Shown here: positions 8,267-16,570 of the stretch, in pieces
Layout: the number at the start of each line of letters is the position of its first letter
How positions within the stretch are numbered: the stretch's first letter is position 1
Source: Deltaproteobacteria bacterium UBA2409
Lineage (GTDB): Bacteria > Bdellovibrionota_C > UBA2361 > DDRT01
Assembly (NCBI GenBank): GCA_002343185.1
Contig: DDRT01000003.1
Coordinates: 40,566-104,565 of the forward strand
Length of the DNA stretch: 64,000 bases
Reading direction: 5' to 3'
Program-made: the position numbers and the translations under genes
The notes under the pieces: model-generated
The model's input: the letters and a program-made list of their open reading frames with translations, nothing else
The model's database searches: none
What the model was told of the DNA's origin: nothing

Positions 8267-8295
8267 TTACATAGCATCACTTCATAGTGTATACT
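8267..8295 (+). promoter_or_regulatory. Candidate sigma-70 promoter TTACAT-N17-TATACT
   Basis: TTACAT (8267-8272) and TATACT (8290-8295) are 17 bases apart. The preferred ATG at 8306 is 10 bases beyond the -10, giving a leader of only a few bases. The -35 is embedded in GTGTTACAT, a string also found at the 13023 promoter. Confidence 0.65.
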
Positions 8296-8305
8296 CTTGA
8301 TCCAA

Positions 8306-9025
8306 ATGGACTTATTAATTTCAATGAGAGTTGAGAGTAGACCTACCGTATCTGCCGGGGGGGATGCCGAAGTGCCGCATTTTGGCTTTGAAACTTTTAC
8401 TTCGATTAGAACATTAGCAGCTCGACTTACGACCAAACTAAATGTCCAAAGCGAGACTAAAGCCTCGACTAGAAAACCTAGAATCGATGATGAAGCGTAT
8501 AATCCTGACTACTCATTATCAGAAGTAGAGCAACTCGCATTATGCGCTCTCCAAGATGATGAGTTTGTCAGAAGAAATCACGAAAAATTAATCCGCAATA
8601 AACAATACCAGATGCTTTTAAGTGCTAGAAAAGATGGTTTGGTTTCGGGTGTAATTGTTACACATGCTTTGTATAATGAGGTATTATTTCAAGCTGCTAT
8701 TAGATTGTTAAATGAAGAGAATGATTCACAAAGATCACCGAATAGAACCTGGAACCATGCGCAAGTTATGGAGCAATATGATAGATTCGGAAAAATAGTA
8801 GCAGATGAGCTTGATAATTACCTAGTGCAGCGACCTCTTTCCTCTCCAAAGCTTACTGGTTCACCCGATGGAGCACATGGATTAAATTTACCAAGCATCT
8901 TCCTAGAAGCTTATAAGCGCGGAGTTATTGGACCGTCTCGACTCGCAGATGCACTGGGACCCTCAGCTGGGACTTTAGAGACGTATTGGTATCTGCAACG
9001 AATTGGGGAAGTCACTGTAGAGTAA
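8306..9025 (+). CDS. Hypothetical protein, 239 residues
   Basis: Not recognised. It is soluble and largely helical in the second half (for example LSEVEQLALCALQDDEFVRR), with no signal peptide. A TTG nine bases upstream is in frame, but the ATG at 8306 fits the promoter at 8267-8295 better; an ATG at 8324 is also possible. A G7 run occurs at 8357-8363 early in the coding region. It is followed after 48 bases by the 994-residue gene, which is probably its partner. Confidence 0.6.
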   Translation: MDLLISMRVESRPTVSAGGDAEVPHFGFETFTSIRTLAARLTTKLNVQSETKASTRKPRIDDEAYNPDYSLSEVEQLALCALQDDEFVRRNHEKLIRNKQYQMLLSARKDGLVSGVIVTHALYNEVLFQAAIRLLNEENDSQRSPNRTWNHAQVMEQYDRFGKIVADELDNYLVQRPLSSPKLTGSPDGAHGLNLPSIFLEAYKRGVIGPSRLADALGPSAGTLETYWYLQRIGEVTVE

Positions 9026-9073
9026 CACAATCTAATTAGCTACAATTGTGTTTTATGTTCAAGAACTACAATT

Positions 9074-12058
9074 ATGCTGGCTAATCTTAATATTACCTTT
9101 AGAACGACTGGTAGGGGTAATCTAGATCAAGTCGGACACCAGCTCAATGAAATTTTGTACGACCTCGATTCAGAAGATACGAGATCTATAACGAAACAAA
9201 TTCTTTCATCCGAAAACGGCATAGCAATTCCTGAGAATGAATTGAAACAATTTGATAAAGCATTAGTTTTACTCGAAGAACTATTGAAAATTACTGAGAT
9301 TCATGAGCTAACTTATCATGAGCACTACAAAGTTATGATGGTGATTGATTCTTATTTTAATCTCATCAATCGCTATAGTACACATTTTAATAACTCTCCA
9401 ACATATAGATTGGAGTTTGATAAAGTTCGCAAGAAACTTGACCGAAAAGACCACAACACTCATGCTTTATTATTACTAAGCACTCTTAAGTGCTTAAAGG
9501 AGGAGACAAGCGCACGCGATACAGATCAGTATAAAGTTTCGAACCTACACCAATTACTTCTTACTTTTTATTTCTCACCCCATGCAAAAGATTCATCATC
9601 CATCCCAGATGTGCAACTTCTGCTGACAGGTGGAAAAAGGAACGTTCATATACATCAATTTGAGATCTCAAAAGCTCTTTTGAGTAGATTACGTCCTGAT
9701 CATAGAGATATAGCGTTAGCTCTATATAATAGTGAAAACTTGTCGGCTGCATCTGAATTCTTCATTGGTATTTTAGATCCCGAAATACGAGAGAAATTTT
9801 TGGCAGCTTACGAGCAAGATACGCCTAAACCCGCGGACAAAACATCCTCGGCTAACATAGTGTGGAGGCTTAAAAATACCTCTATATCTCAAGCCCATAA
9901 TGTTAATTTACTTTTCACGACCTATCCTCTTTCGCTTGTATTCGAACAGAATTATTTCGGGGAGCGAAGTTTGGAGTTGCTACAAGAGGCATATGATACT
10001 AGAAAAGCTGGAACTAGTTCGGCAATTAGGAAGCTTGAAGCAAAAACAACTCCCTATCGTATCGTTTATGTAGGTTTAGGTATACATTTTCCATTTGGTT
10101 CAACTTTTGAAGACTTAGAGATTGTCTATGAGTGCAATGCGTTAGTCTCAAAGGATCTTAGCCGAACAGCAACACTGGTGCTTGAAGGTAGAGTCTCTCC
10201 AGAGTTTATCCGCTGGGCGACTGGACAGGGTGTACATCTTCAAGGAGCAGTTCCGCATGTGGAGATTTTATATCGCTTTCGACTTCCGAGCGGCCAAAGC
10301 TATTTTCTTCCACTTCAACATGTTCATTCTTCACACTCCTATCCTCATCTTTTCAATAACAGTAACTTCTCTGAGGAAGATCGAATGGTTGTTAATGGTA
10401 TTCGAGCAGCGATTTCGCAAAATAAGCTTCTTGAACTCCTAGCCACACCAGAAGATGGAATCCATGTCGAAGATGCCCATAGACTTGCAGCCTTAAACCC
10501 AGCTGATCTAACGTTAGAGACTGACACAGTATACCTACTCAATCATGGTAATGCTTTGTGTAAAGCACTTATTCAGTGTTGGAATACTTATAATCAAAAT
10601 GATGGTCGTGATGCTGAGATTGAACTTAAATGCTCTATGGGTGATTTAGTAGCCCTCTTCGATCAGATATTTTTTTCTCAGCCGGGGTCGAGGTCACTGA
10701 ATCTCACAGAAGCAGAATATCAAGATCTGAGAGAAAGTGTTGTCAAAGAAGTTGAATATTTAATTCTTGAGAGAAATTCGGCCGAGTTAACTCGCGACAG
10801 ATATGAATCCTCAGATCCCATGGGAATTGCTCTCCGTAGTTCTCGTATTAAGGATGGATATCCAAGTTTTCTTCCTCCACAAGGAATTTCACTTGATCCT
10901 GCGCATATGGTTCTAGATATGCTTCAGTCCAACATTAGAGACCAGCGCCCAAGAACATATACAAATCGTGAGAGATTTATCACCACCCCAGATCAGTTTC
11001 ATGCTATGATTGAAGATCTTCCAAGCCAGCGAAAAGTTTTAATCAGATATAGTGAGCCATCTTCTACGAAAAATGGTGTAAATCAGAATGTAGTTGAAAT
11101 TAAGTTCACACCAAACGATTCAGATCATTCCATTGAGAGTCGTATAATGGATCTCGAATTAAATATGCTACGTTTTAATATTAACAGACTTGAATCTCTA
11201 AATGATGATGCTGAATTCCTTGAAGCTCAAGATGAAGCGTTAGCTATAGCTTGGAATTCGTCCGTTAAAAAAAAGAATTTAGATGAGACGGAGAATAAGA
11301 TACTTTTGACTCAGGTATTTTCACAACTTCATTCTCTCAGACGCAATCTCGACTCTCAAATTAAAATACTAAGAAGGGAGTGGCCTGATGAAATTGCTTC
11401 TTTAGCAGATAGATTTCCTAAAGATCAACTTAAGGCAGAGATAAATAGATGCAATGCAAAATATAGAGCTCTAGAGCTTCCTCTTCTGAGAGATTATGAA
11501 GACGTACTTAAACGTATGGTCTTTGGGCCACTTCCTGAAACTGAAGACTCATGGGAAGAACACTACAGGGGAATTAATCCAAAAAAATACTTGAAGGTAT
11601 TAATAGAAATTAGAGATGTTGACGCCTTTAAATTAATTGATGTTGTAGATGGTGAAGATCGTCTGATATTTAATCGCGAACCTCTTCCCGGAGATGTTGC
11701 ATTTTCACCACATGAAAGAGCTTCCCATTCGGAGCTAGCTGGCGGATTGAATATTTATGCTGCTGGACAAACACTTTTCGAAAGACATAGAGTCGGCTTC
11801 GTAAGATTCTCAAACTGGTATGATTTTAATCAATCGATACAACTCGATGTGCCTTATTTTGTGACCAAAAAGGACAATGGGTCGGGACACTATCGCCCAG
11901 TTGTTGATACGATTTCATTTGGAAGAACGAGAGTTGAAAGATTTATCAAAAGGTATCATGAGTGGGCTAAAGATATGAATTTAAAGCCACATGTGAAGAT
12001 TCCTAATGAAGGGATACAAAGAGTTGATCTGTTATTACCTGGGATCTATTTATCTTGA
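9074..12058 (+). CDS. Large hypothetical protein, 994 residues
   Basis: Not recognised. It is a long cytoplasmic-type protein with no signal peptide or membrane span. The N-terminal half is helical (residues about 60-150). The middle includes beta-like stretches (YRIVYVGLGIHFPFG, VEILYRFRLPSGQSYFLPLQHVHSSHSY). A helical region at about 690-800 includes LEAQDEALAIAWNSSVKKK and may be coiled. The C-terminus is VDLLLPGIYLS. It sits 48 bases after the 239-residue gene. Codon use looks like the surrounding genes. The function is unknown; a defence, signalling or secreted-effector role cannot be told from sequence alone. Confidence 0.6.
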   Translation: MLANLNITFRTTGRGNLDQVGHQLNEILYDLDSEDTRSITKQILSSENGIAIPENELKQFDKALVLLEELLKITEIHELTYHEHYKVMMVIDSYFNLINRYSTHFNNSPTYRLEFDKVRKKLDRKDHNTHALLLLSTLKCLKEETSARDTDQYKVSNLHQLLLTFYFSPHAKDSSSIPDVQLLLTGGKRNVHIHQFEISKALLSRLRPDHRDIALALYNSENLSAASEFFIGILDPEIREKFLAAYEQDTPKPADKTSSANIVWRLKNTSISQAHNVNLLFTTYPLSLVFEQNYFGERSLELLQEAYDTRKAGTSSAIRKLEAKTTPYRIVYVGLGIHFPFGSTFEDLEIVYECNALVSKDLSRTATLVLEGRVSPEFIRWATGQGVHLQGAVPHVEILYRFRLPSGQSYFLPLQHVHSSHSYPHLFNNSNFSEEDRMVVNGIRAAISQNKLLELLATPEDGIHVEDAHRLAALNPADLTLETDTVYLLNHGNALCKALIQCWNTYNQNDGRDAEIELKCSMGDLVALFDQIFFSQPGSRSLNLTEAEYQDLRESVVKEVEYLILERNSAELTRDRYESSDPMGIALRSSRIKDGYPSFLPPQGISLDPAHMVLDMLQSNIRDQRPRTYTNRERFITTPDQFHAMIEDLPSQRKVLIRYSEPSSTKNGVNQNVVEIKFTPNDSDHSIESRIMDLELNMLRFNINRLESLNDDAEFLEAQDEALAIAWNSSVKKKNLDETENKILLTQVFSQLHSLRRNLDSQIKILRREWPDEIASLADRFPKDQLKAEINRCNAKYRALELPLLRDYEDVLKRMVFGPLPETEDSWEEHYRGINPKKYLKVLIEIRDVDAFKLIDVVDGEDRLIFNREPLPGDVAFSPHERASHSELAGGLNIYAAGQTLFERHRVGFVRFSNWYDFNQSIQLDVPYFVTKKDNGSGHYRPVVDTISFGRTRVERFIKRYHEWAKDMNLKPHVKIPNEGIQRVDLLLPGIYLS

Positions 12059-12115
12059 GATTAAGAAAATCAAGACTGTACAGCTGACGATTCCGATCAA
12101 ACCCAAATGTTTTAG

Positions 12116-12206
12116 ATGCTAGTCGCTTATAAAGAATCCACAAACTATCGCCTGCCTTCCTTTCCACCTGGTTTTTTGAAGCCACTAGGCTACTATCTGG
12201 CACCAA
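12116..12206 (-). pseudogene. Relic of the 107-residue gene family at 15147-15470
   Basis: Read on the minus strand, this stretch aligns closely with part of the intact minus-strand gene at 15147-15470. WLQKTRWKGRQAIVCGFF here matches WLQRTRWKGKQAIVCGFF there. The Trp codon before WLQ has become TAG, and similarity stops abruptly on both sides. It is therefore a decayed fragment. An overlapping plus-strand reading frame (12116-12310) is a by-product. Confidence 0.75.
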
Positions 12207-12368
12207 AGAAAGAGCCGTATGAGTACATAATCAATTTTGTTGAAATTGAACGGGTAAATTCTTTTCTACCTATTCAAATTTACTCAAAATTTGCTATAAG
12301 AAAACCCTAGCGCTAAGAAGTGTGAGCATGCAAAACAAGTTAATAACAAGTAAAAGTGAGAAAATTAT

Positions 12369-12773
12369 ATGAAATATTCAGTTAGGATTTTAATGATTAC
12401 CCTTATTGCTTTCCTTTTTGGTTGCGGGGGAGGGGGCGGTGGCACAGATAATGATGATAATAATCTCGATCTTGCCAACAATTTTGCAGGAACATGGTTA
12501 ATTAGTAAGGAGCTAACTCAAAGTTACTGGATCTTCAATGAAGATGGTACTTTCGAAAAGAAACGCGCAGGTGAACCTGTCGATAGCAATAACCACTTTG
12601 TTGGCACTTACACTGTAATTGACGGAGCTTTGAGTGGCAAGTTTACAAACCCTGGAGTTGGCACAGGGGAAATAGAAGCAACTATTACTGAAGACGATAC
12701 ATTGCTAATGGATTTTATAGAACACTGGCATACGCCTTACAAAGTAGTGCCATGCGTTGGCGTTAGGCAATAA
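12369..12773 (+). CDS. Small lipoprotein with Gly linker, lipocalin-like
   Basis: 134 residues. The signal peptide ends in the lipobox FLFGC (Cys19), followed by a run of six glycines and an acidic DNDDNN linker before the folded part. The remaining sequence (FAGTWLISKE, YWIFNEDGTFEKK, GTYTVIDGALSG, EATITEDDTLLMDF) has the alternating pattern of small lipocalin-like or META-like beta-barrels. That fold call is inference. It stands alone, with a probable hairpin terminator shortly downstream. Confidence 0.65.
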   Translation: MKYSVRILMITLIAFLFGCGGGGGGTDNDDNNLDLANNFAGTWLISKELTQSYWIFNEDGTFEKKRAGEPVDSNNHFVGTYTVIDGALSGKFTNPGVGTGEIEATITEDDTLLMDFIEHWHTPYKVVPCVGVRQ

Positions 12774-12793
12774 TACAAATAATAATTAATTTC

Positions 12794-12829
12794 AGCTGGG
12801 GTTCTCTTAATTTCATAGGGAGCCCAGCT
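12794..12829 (+). terminator. Candidate hairpin terminator after the lipoprotein
   Basis: AGCTGGG (12794-12800) pairs with CCCAGCT (12823-12829), with further partial pairing inside, followed by TTAAC. The T-tract is short, so termination strength is uncertain. Confidence 0.45.
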
Positions 12830-12916
12830 TTAACTTATAACTCGCCTATTTTTTTACACTCTTTTAGTGGAATCTTAGCCAAGTTTGTTGAGATTAATAA
12901 AAGCCTAAAAACTCAG

Positions 12917-12942
12917 TAACTTAGAGTGAGCTTGTAGTATGT
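12917..12942 (+). repeat. 26-base direct repeat, copy 1
   Basis: This stretch matches 14095-14120 at 25 of 26 positions (TAACTTAGAGTGAG, then C or T, then TTGTAGTATGT). Each copy lies upstream of an unrecognised gene (13062 and 14195). Confidence 0.7.
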
Positions 12943-13022
12943 CCTAAAGCTTCAAACGGTGGCATTATAATAAGAGGTATATCGTCTTCCTATTCGGCCC
13001 TTATTTTGACCAATTTTTTGTG

Positions 13023-13050
13023 TTACATCTCCTGACGAAGGTTCCATAAT
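13023..13050 (+). promoter_or_regulatory. Candidate promoter TTACAT-N16-CATAAT
   Basis: TTACAT (13023-13028) and CATAAT (13045-13050) are 16 bases apart. The ATG at 13062 is 11 bases past the -10, giving a very short leader. GTGTTACAT is shared with the 8267 promoter. Confidence 0.5.
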
Positions 13051-13061
13051 GATAAATAGAT

Positions 13062-14042
13062 ATGGTTCACATTGGTTATCATGTAAGAGAAATGGCAGTC
13101 GGTGCAACCACAGATGTGAATGCTAACAAGGCCATCACCGAAACTGGCGAAACATTGACAGATGCCGCAGTAGGAGTTAACGACGCAGCGCTGTCACCTG
13201 AGGAAGTCGGTGCATCATTAGCAACAATTCTCTGTAGATCAGGTCTACCACCTAGTGTCATAGAAAAAGCCGTACTAGGTGGAATACAGGAAGCAAAAAG
13301 AATCAAGGTTTCATCGAAGGTATCTGATACAAGAGAATCCGTTCGAAAGGAGCTGAGTCTTCCTTTGAATGCCACCGATGAAGCGGTTTCTTTAATACTG
13401 AAGGCAATGGAAATTGCCCTTAATTCTTATGCCGAGAAAAAACAAGAAATAGGTAAATTCATATCGAGAGATATAGATTCCGTCATTAGGTCAGGCGATA
13501 CGGGCCTTACCTTGAAAGCTTCAGTAGATGATCAATTCATAGATTATACATTTAATCCTGGCATCGAAGGTGCAAATTCTCTAAATCAATCATTAAGAGT
13601 TGCAATGGCAAAATCCCTTCTTGAAAACGAGGACTTTCTAAACTTTGCTTCAGAAGTTATCTCAGCAGGCTATCGGATGGACATTCATCTCATAACAAAC
13701 TGGGAAAAAATTGTAGGACGTTCTCCTTTAAACACCATCTATCATGATTACTATTTCCGAACGCACGAGCTCTCATTTTCAGTGAGAGTCCCGAGCGGAA
13801 ATGAATCCGCAGATGTGAGTTTATTTGGCTACTACATGGACTCTGTAAGAGAGTACGGAATCGTTCAGTTGGATGCATTAAACGTGCCTGAGCGAAACTT
13901 ATGGCAGAGAGTCAAAGACTACTTCCAGAGGCGAGAGGAGCTTAAACGTCTATACGGGAACCCTAATAATAGTATTTATGAATATCCGCTAAACCCCTTC
14001 TTTCTTCCAACTGCTCCTTTTGAGCCACCAGGCAACTGCTAG
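13062..14042 (+). CDS. Hypothetical protein, 326 residues
   Basis: Not recognised. It is soluble, helical in the N-terminal 200 residues (for example LSPEEVGASLATILCRSGLP), with beta-like segments later (THELSFSVRVPSG) and a proline-rich end (NPFFLPTAPFEPP). An alternative ATG lies at 13092. The last codons and the stop (PPGNC then TAG) lie inside sequence shared with the family A repeat at 15651-15745, so the repeat appears to supply the 3' end of this gene. It is flanked by two copies of a 26-base direct repeat. Confidence 0.55.
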   Translation: MVHIGYHVREMAVGATTDVNANKAITETGETLTDAAVGVNDAALSPEEVGASLATILCRSGLPPSVIEKAVLGGIQEAKRIKVSSKVSDTRESVRKELSLPLNATDEAVSLILKAMEIALNSYAEKKQEIGKFISRDIDSVIRSGDTGLTLKASVDDQFIDYTFNPGIEGANSLNQSLRVAMAKSLLENEDFLNFASEVISAGYRMDIHLITNWEKIVGRSPLNTIYHDYYFRTHELSFSVRVPSGNESADVSLFGYYMDSVREYGIVQLDALNVPERNLWQRVKDYFQRREELKRLYGNPNNSIYEYPLNPFFLPTAPFEPPGNC

Positions 14043-14067
14043 CACTTGTCTGACCAGGCCTCCCGGC
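14028..14067 (+). repeat. Family A repeat fragment overlapping a stop codon
   Basis: CCAGGCAACTGCTAGCAC at 14028 onward matches the complement of the copy at 15651-15745 at 24 of 25 positions, then runs into ACCAGGCCTCCCGGC. It contains the TAG stop of the 326-residue gene. Confidence 0.7.
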
Positions 14068-14094
14068 TAATGCACTTATATTGTAAAAATTCAT

Positions 14095-14120
14095 TAACTT
14101 AGAGTGAGTTTGTAGTATGT
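14095..14120 (+). repeat. 26-base direct repeat, copy 2
   Basis: This is the second copy of the 26-base repeat at 12917-12942, 75 bases upstream of the ATG at 14195. Confidence 0.7.
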
Positions 14121-14194
14121 TTATTCCAAGTTAGTATACGAGTTTAGAATATATTATAATAACTATCGAGACTGCTTTAAACTAGGAGATACAT

Positions 14195-15145
14195 ATGGTT
14201 TCAGGTCCTAACTTTGGTGATAAACTTACTAAACCTATCGCTGATAAACCAAGTGTTGCACATGGTGCTATTCTTCGACTTGCTGGTCTTGTTGAGGAAA
14301 AAGCTGATATTGCTGAAGCTATAAATAGCTTAAGAGAGTTGGGAGTTAATTATCATGATCTACCAAGAACAGAGAGACTATCCCTTTGGGGCGCTGCTCA
14401 AACCCTTTTTAAAGATGAAAATGCTAAATCCGCTTCTGAGGTGTTAGGAGCAGTTGGAATTAAAGCTGATCAAGAAAATGTAGGAAAAGTCTTAATCGTT
14501 ACCTTTCCTTGGAGCGGTTCTTCAAAACCTGTAGATGCGCTAGCCAAGGATCTTTTCCTAGATGAAAAGATAAAAGCCTCTTTTAGTTTATTTATTGACA
14601 GAGATGTTGAGACAACACTAAGAAGAGAGTTTGGATTAGGTGGAGTTAAAACTTTTACCCCTGATTCAGGTTTCGTAAAGGCAGCTCAAGTTTTCAAGGA
14701 AGAGATCGATCCACACCTTACAGATTCTCAAAGAGATGAGCTTGATGATGCTATTAAAAGTGCGAAAGAAAAAATACTTTATGAATCTAGATCTATTATT
14801 ACAGATCCTATAGGTGAAATTCAAGGACCGATTCCCTCGAAAACTCCTCATATGCGCACATTAGAAGAGAAGTATCCAGAGCTATTTTCTAGCGAGTTGA
14901 GACGATCTCTTCAACGAATAGGAATATATGATAATGATGAGTTGACAAGACCTCCACGTAAAGAATTTCTACATACCCAAGGAACTTTTAATGAAAACAC
15001 TGGAGATGAGATGAGAAGATTACATCAAGTTCTAGTCGAGATGCGAATATTACAAGATTCTCAAACCGGAGCATTATCAGAAAAATTAAGAGGAGGCCGT
15101 ATCTTGCCCGAAACCAAAGGCGAGGATCCAACGAAAAAAGATTAG
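14195..15145 (+). CDS. Hypothetical protein, 316 residues
   Basis: Not recognised. It is soluble, charged and mostly helical, with no signal peptide. A good Shine-Dalgarno (AGGAGA) lies 8 bases before the ATG, and a TATAAT at 14155-14160 could be its -10, so unlike several neighbours it has a normal leader. A central stretch (KVLIVTFPWSGSSKPVDALAKD, about 97-118) looks like a beta strand and loop of an alpha/beta domain. The C-terminus is basic. It is convergent with the 107-residue minus-strand gene, with one base between. Confidence 0.55.
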   Translation: MVSGPNFGDKLTKPIADKPSVAHGAILRLAGLVEEKADIAEAINSLRELGVNYHDLPRTERLSLWGAAQTLFKDENAKSASEVLGAVGIKADQENVGKVLIVTFPWSGSSKPVDALAKDLFLDEKIKASFSLFIDRDVETTLRREFGLGGVKTFTPDSGFVKAAQVFKEEIDPHLTDSQRDELDDAIKSAKEKILYESRSIITDPIGEIQGPIPSKTPHMRTLEEKYPELFSSELRRSLQRIGIYDNDELTRPPRKEFLHTQGTFNENTGDEMRRLHQVLVEMRILQDSQTGALSEKLRGGRILPETKGEDPTKKD

Positions 15146-15146
15146 C

Positions 15147-15470
15147 CTAGGCAGCTAACTTTCTCTCAGCTTCTTCCTCAGAGATAACCCTCGGAAATCT
15201 TGGACCACACATATACCACCCATCTTTAGAGACGCTTTTTATATATCGCTGCATTACATGGCCTGTTCGTTTGTCAAAGAATCCACAAACAATTGCTTGC
15301 TTTCCTTTCCACCTGGTTCTTTGAAGCCACCAGGCTCCTACTGATGGGGAGAATGCTATTGTTTCCCCTGATATGAAGATCATCTCTTCTTTTTTAAATT
15401 TGTGCCCCTCCAAAGAACCGCTTCTTACAGTGATATCCTCGCCAGACACCTCGATTAATAGGTAGTTCAT
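15147..15470 (-). CDS. Hypothetical protein, 107 residues, distant S24/S26-peptidase-like layout
   Basis: No firm family. The order EEMIFISGETIAFSPSVGAWW, KQAIVCGFFDKR, QRYIKSVSKDGWYMCGPRFPRV faintly recalls small signal-peptidase/LexA-type domains (a capped strand, then R-x-I-K-x-V, then a G-W-Y-x-x-G turn). No clear Ser-Lys dyad can be assigned, so this is only a suggestion. A weak Shine-Dalgarno GAGGG precedes the ATG. A decayed copy lies at 12116-12206, so this gene was duplicated or moved locally. Confidence 0.55.
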   Translation of the reverse strand: MNYLLIEVSGEDITVRSGSLEGHKFKKEEMIFISGETIAFSPSVGAWWLQRTRWKGKQAIVCGFFDKRTGHVMQRYIKSVSKDGWYMCGPRFPRVISEEEAERKLAA

Positions 15471-15650
15471 AAAACCCTCTAAAAAAATCTGAAATTTGCC
15501 GAAAAGTTCTCTTATGACTAGAAAAGTCTGCGAAGGGCGAGTAGGACTGCTGTAAGTCCCATGGCTGGTAGAGTTTCATCTAAAGCCCCTTATAATTAGA
15601 ATAGGGTAGAAGTGCTTAAATGCGCAAGGAGGATTTTATTGAGTTGAAAA

Positions 15651-15745
15651 GAGGTCAGACCAGACAGGTGCTAGCAGTTGCCTGGTCAGGATCTATCGTC
15701 CGCGCTAGCGGACGAAGCAGCAATAGGGCGGCCTGACCCCCAAGT
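15651..15745 (-). repeat. Family A repeat, full copy 2 (inverted relative to copy 1)
   Basis: On the minus strand this reads ACTTGGGGGTCAGGCCGCC, then the CTTCGTCCGCTAGCGCGGAC hairpin and CCTGACCAGG, as in 3485-3594. Copies 1 and 2 therefore bound the 3595-15650 accessory stretch in opposite orientations. The 180 bases upstream (15471-15650) hold nothing I can identify. Confidence 0.8.
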
Positions 15746-15749
15746 CATT

Positions 15750-16241
15750 CTAATTAGCCGTAAACCTAACCTCAATCTCAGATGGAATTAGCTTTATCGT
15801 CCATTCATCAGTATTTATTGCATCTCCCGATAGAACTTCGAGCCCAGTTGATCCTCTTTTTAACCTGCAACTTCCAACACCACTAAGAGGTATAATTACA
15901 TCGCAGTTAGAAGATCTCCCTATAGTGAGCTCAGTAAACATAGGAAACTTATGTCTAACTGGACCAATTCTATACTCTCCATAAAAGTCGCTTTTTTGCT
16001 CAGGAATAATTAATGTTGTGATGTGGTAGGAATCGACATTAAAGCTTGATTCAGACAAAGCTTCGAATTCAGAAGTTTTGGTTTTAATCTTAAAACCTTC
16101 ACCCTCCCTAAAGACATGAAATAAGTTAGAAGGTCCTTTCATAAATACTCCTTCTTCTCCAAATGAGCAGAAAGCCTCTCTCACTGACCAAACAGTTGGA
16201 TTAGGTGAATTTGCTTCTTTAACAAATAAAAAAAGAGTCAT
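15750..16241 (-). CDS. FHA-like domain protein
   Basis: 163 residues. The C-terminal part (about 108-163) follows the forkhead-associated pattern: ELTIGRSSNCDVIIPLSGVG, CRLKRGSTGLEVLSGDAINT and WTIKLIPSEIEVRF. This has the IGR-x-x-x-x-D-I core, but the canonical S-x-x-H is changed to S-C-R, so phosphothreonine binding may be lost or altered. The N-terminal 100 residues are unrecognised. It is cytoplasmic by sequence. No kinase gene is adjacent. Confidence 0.55.
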   Translation of the reverse strand: MTLFLFVKEANSPNPTVWSVREAFCSFGEEGVFMKGPSNLFHVFREGEGFKIKTKTSEFEALSESSFNVDSYHITTLIIPEQKSDFYGEYRIGPVRHKFPMFTELTIGRSSNCDVIIPLSGVGSCRLKRGSTGLEVLSGDAINTDEWTIKLIPSEIEVRFTAN

Positions 16242-16279
16242 CTGTATGTTCTATCGGAGAATTTAAAGAAAAGTTTCTC

Positions 16280-16308
16280 TTGACACATAGAGTTAGCTAA
16301 GCTAGACT
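16280..16308 (+). promoter_or_regulatory. Near-consensus promoter TTGACA-N17-TAGACT for the toxin-antitoxin pair
   Basis: A perfect -35 TTGACA (16280-16285) and TAGACT (16303-16308) have 17-base spacing. The antitoxin ATG at 16316 falls where transcription should start, so the message is predicted leaderless. Short GCTA repeats around the -10 (TTAGCTAAGCTAGAC) could form an operator for the antitoxin. Confidence 0.75.
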
Positions 16309-16315
16309 AAACTAA

Positions 16316-16570
16316 ATGAAAAAAAAGCCAATAATTAAACTAATAAATACTCATCAGGCTAAATCCGAACTATCAAAGCTGATTCGTGAGGTTGAGGAGG
16401 ATGGCACTCTGATCAGGATATGTAGGAATGGAAAACCTATAGTAGAGCTAAAAAGAGTTACGGAAGTAGGAGACCCAACAATCGTTGATCCTTTACTTTC
16501 AAGAATCACAATAAAGGGTGACATTACTGAGCCAGTGAGTGAGGATGATTGGCCAAAGGAATCTCGCTAG
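16316..16570 (+). CDS. Phd/YefM-family antitoxin
   Basis: 84 residues. The layout is that of Phd/YefM antitoxins of vapBC-type modules: INTHQAKSELSKLIREVEEDGTLIRICRNGKPIVELKRV at residues 9-48, then a C-terminal tail (PVSEDDWPKES) that would wrap the toxin. It should bind the operator and repress its own operon together with VapC. It has a strong promoter directly upstream and overlaps the toxin start by one base (TAGTG), typical for such pairs. Confidence 0.85.
   Translation: MKKKPIIKLINTHQAKSELSKLIREVEEDGTLIRICRNGKPIVELKRVTEVGDPTIVDPLLSRITIKGDITEPVSEDDWPKESR

Noticed and set aside
12116..12310. Plus-strand 64-codon frame
   Set aside because: Its first third is the antisense of a decayed copy of the 107-residue gene; there is no Shine-Dalgarno and no sensible protein.
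12917..14120. Possible CRISPR or attachment-site pair from the 26-base direct repeat
   Set aside because: Only two copies 1.2 kb apart, with a gene between and no integrase or cas genes; better treated as an upstream repeat.
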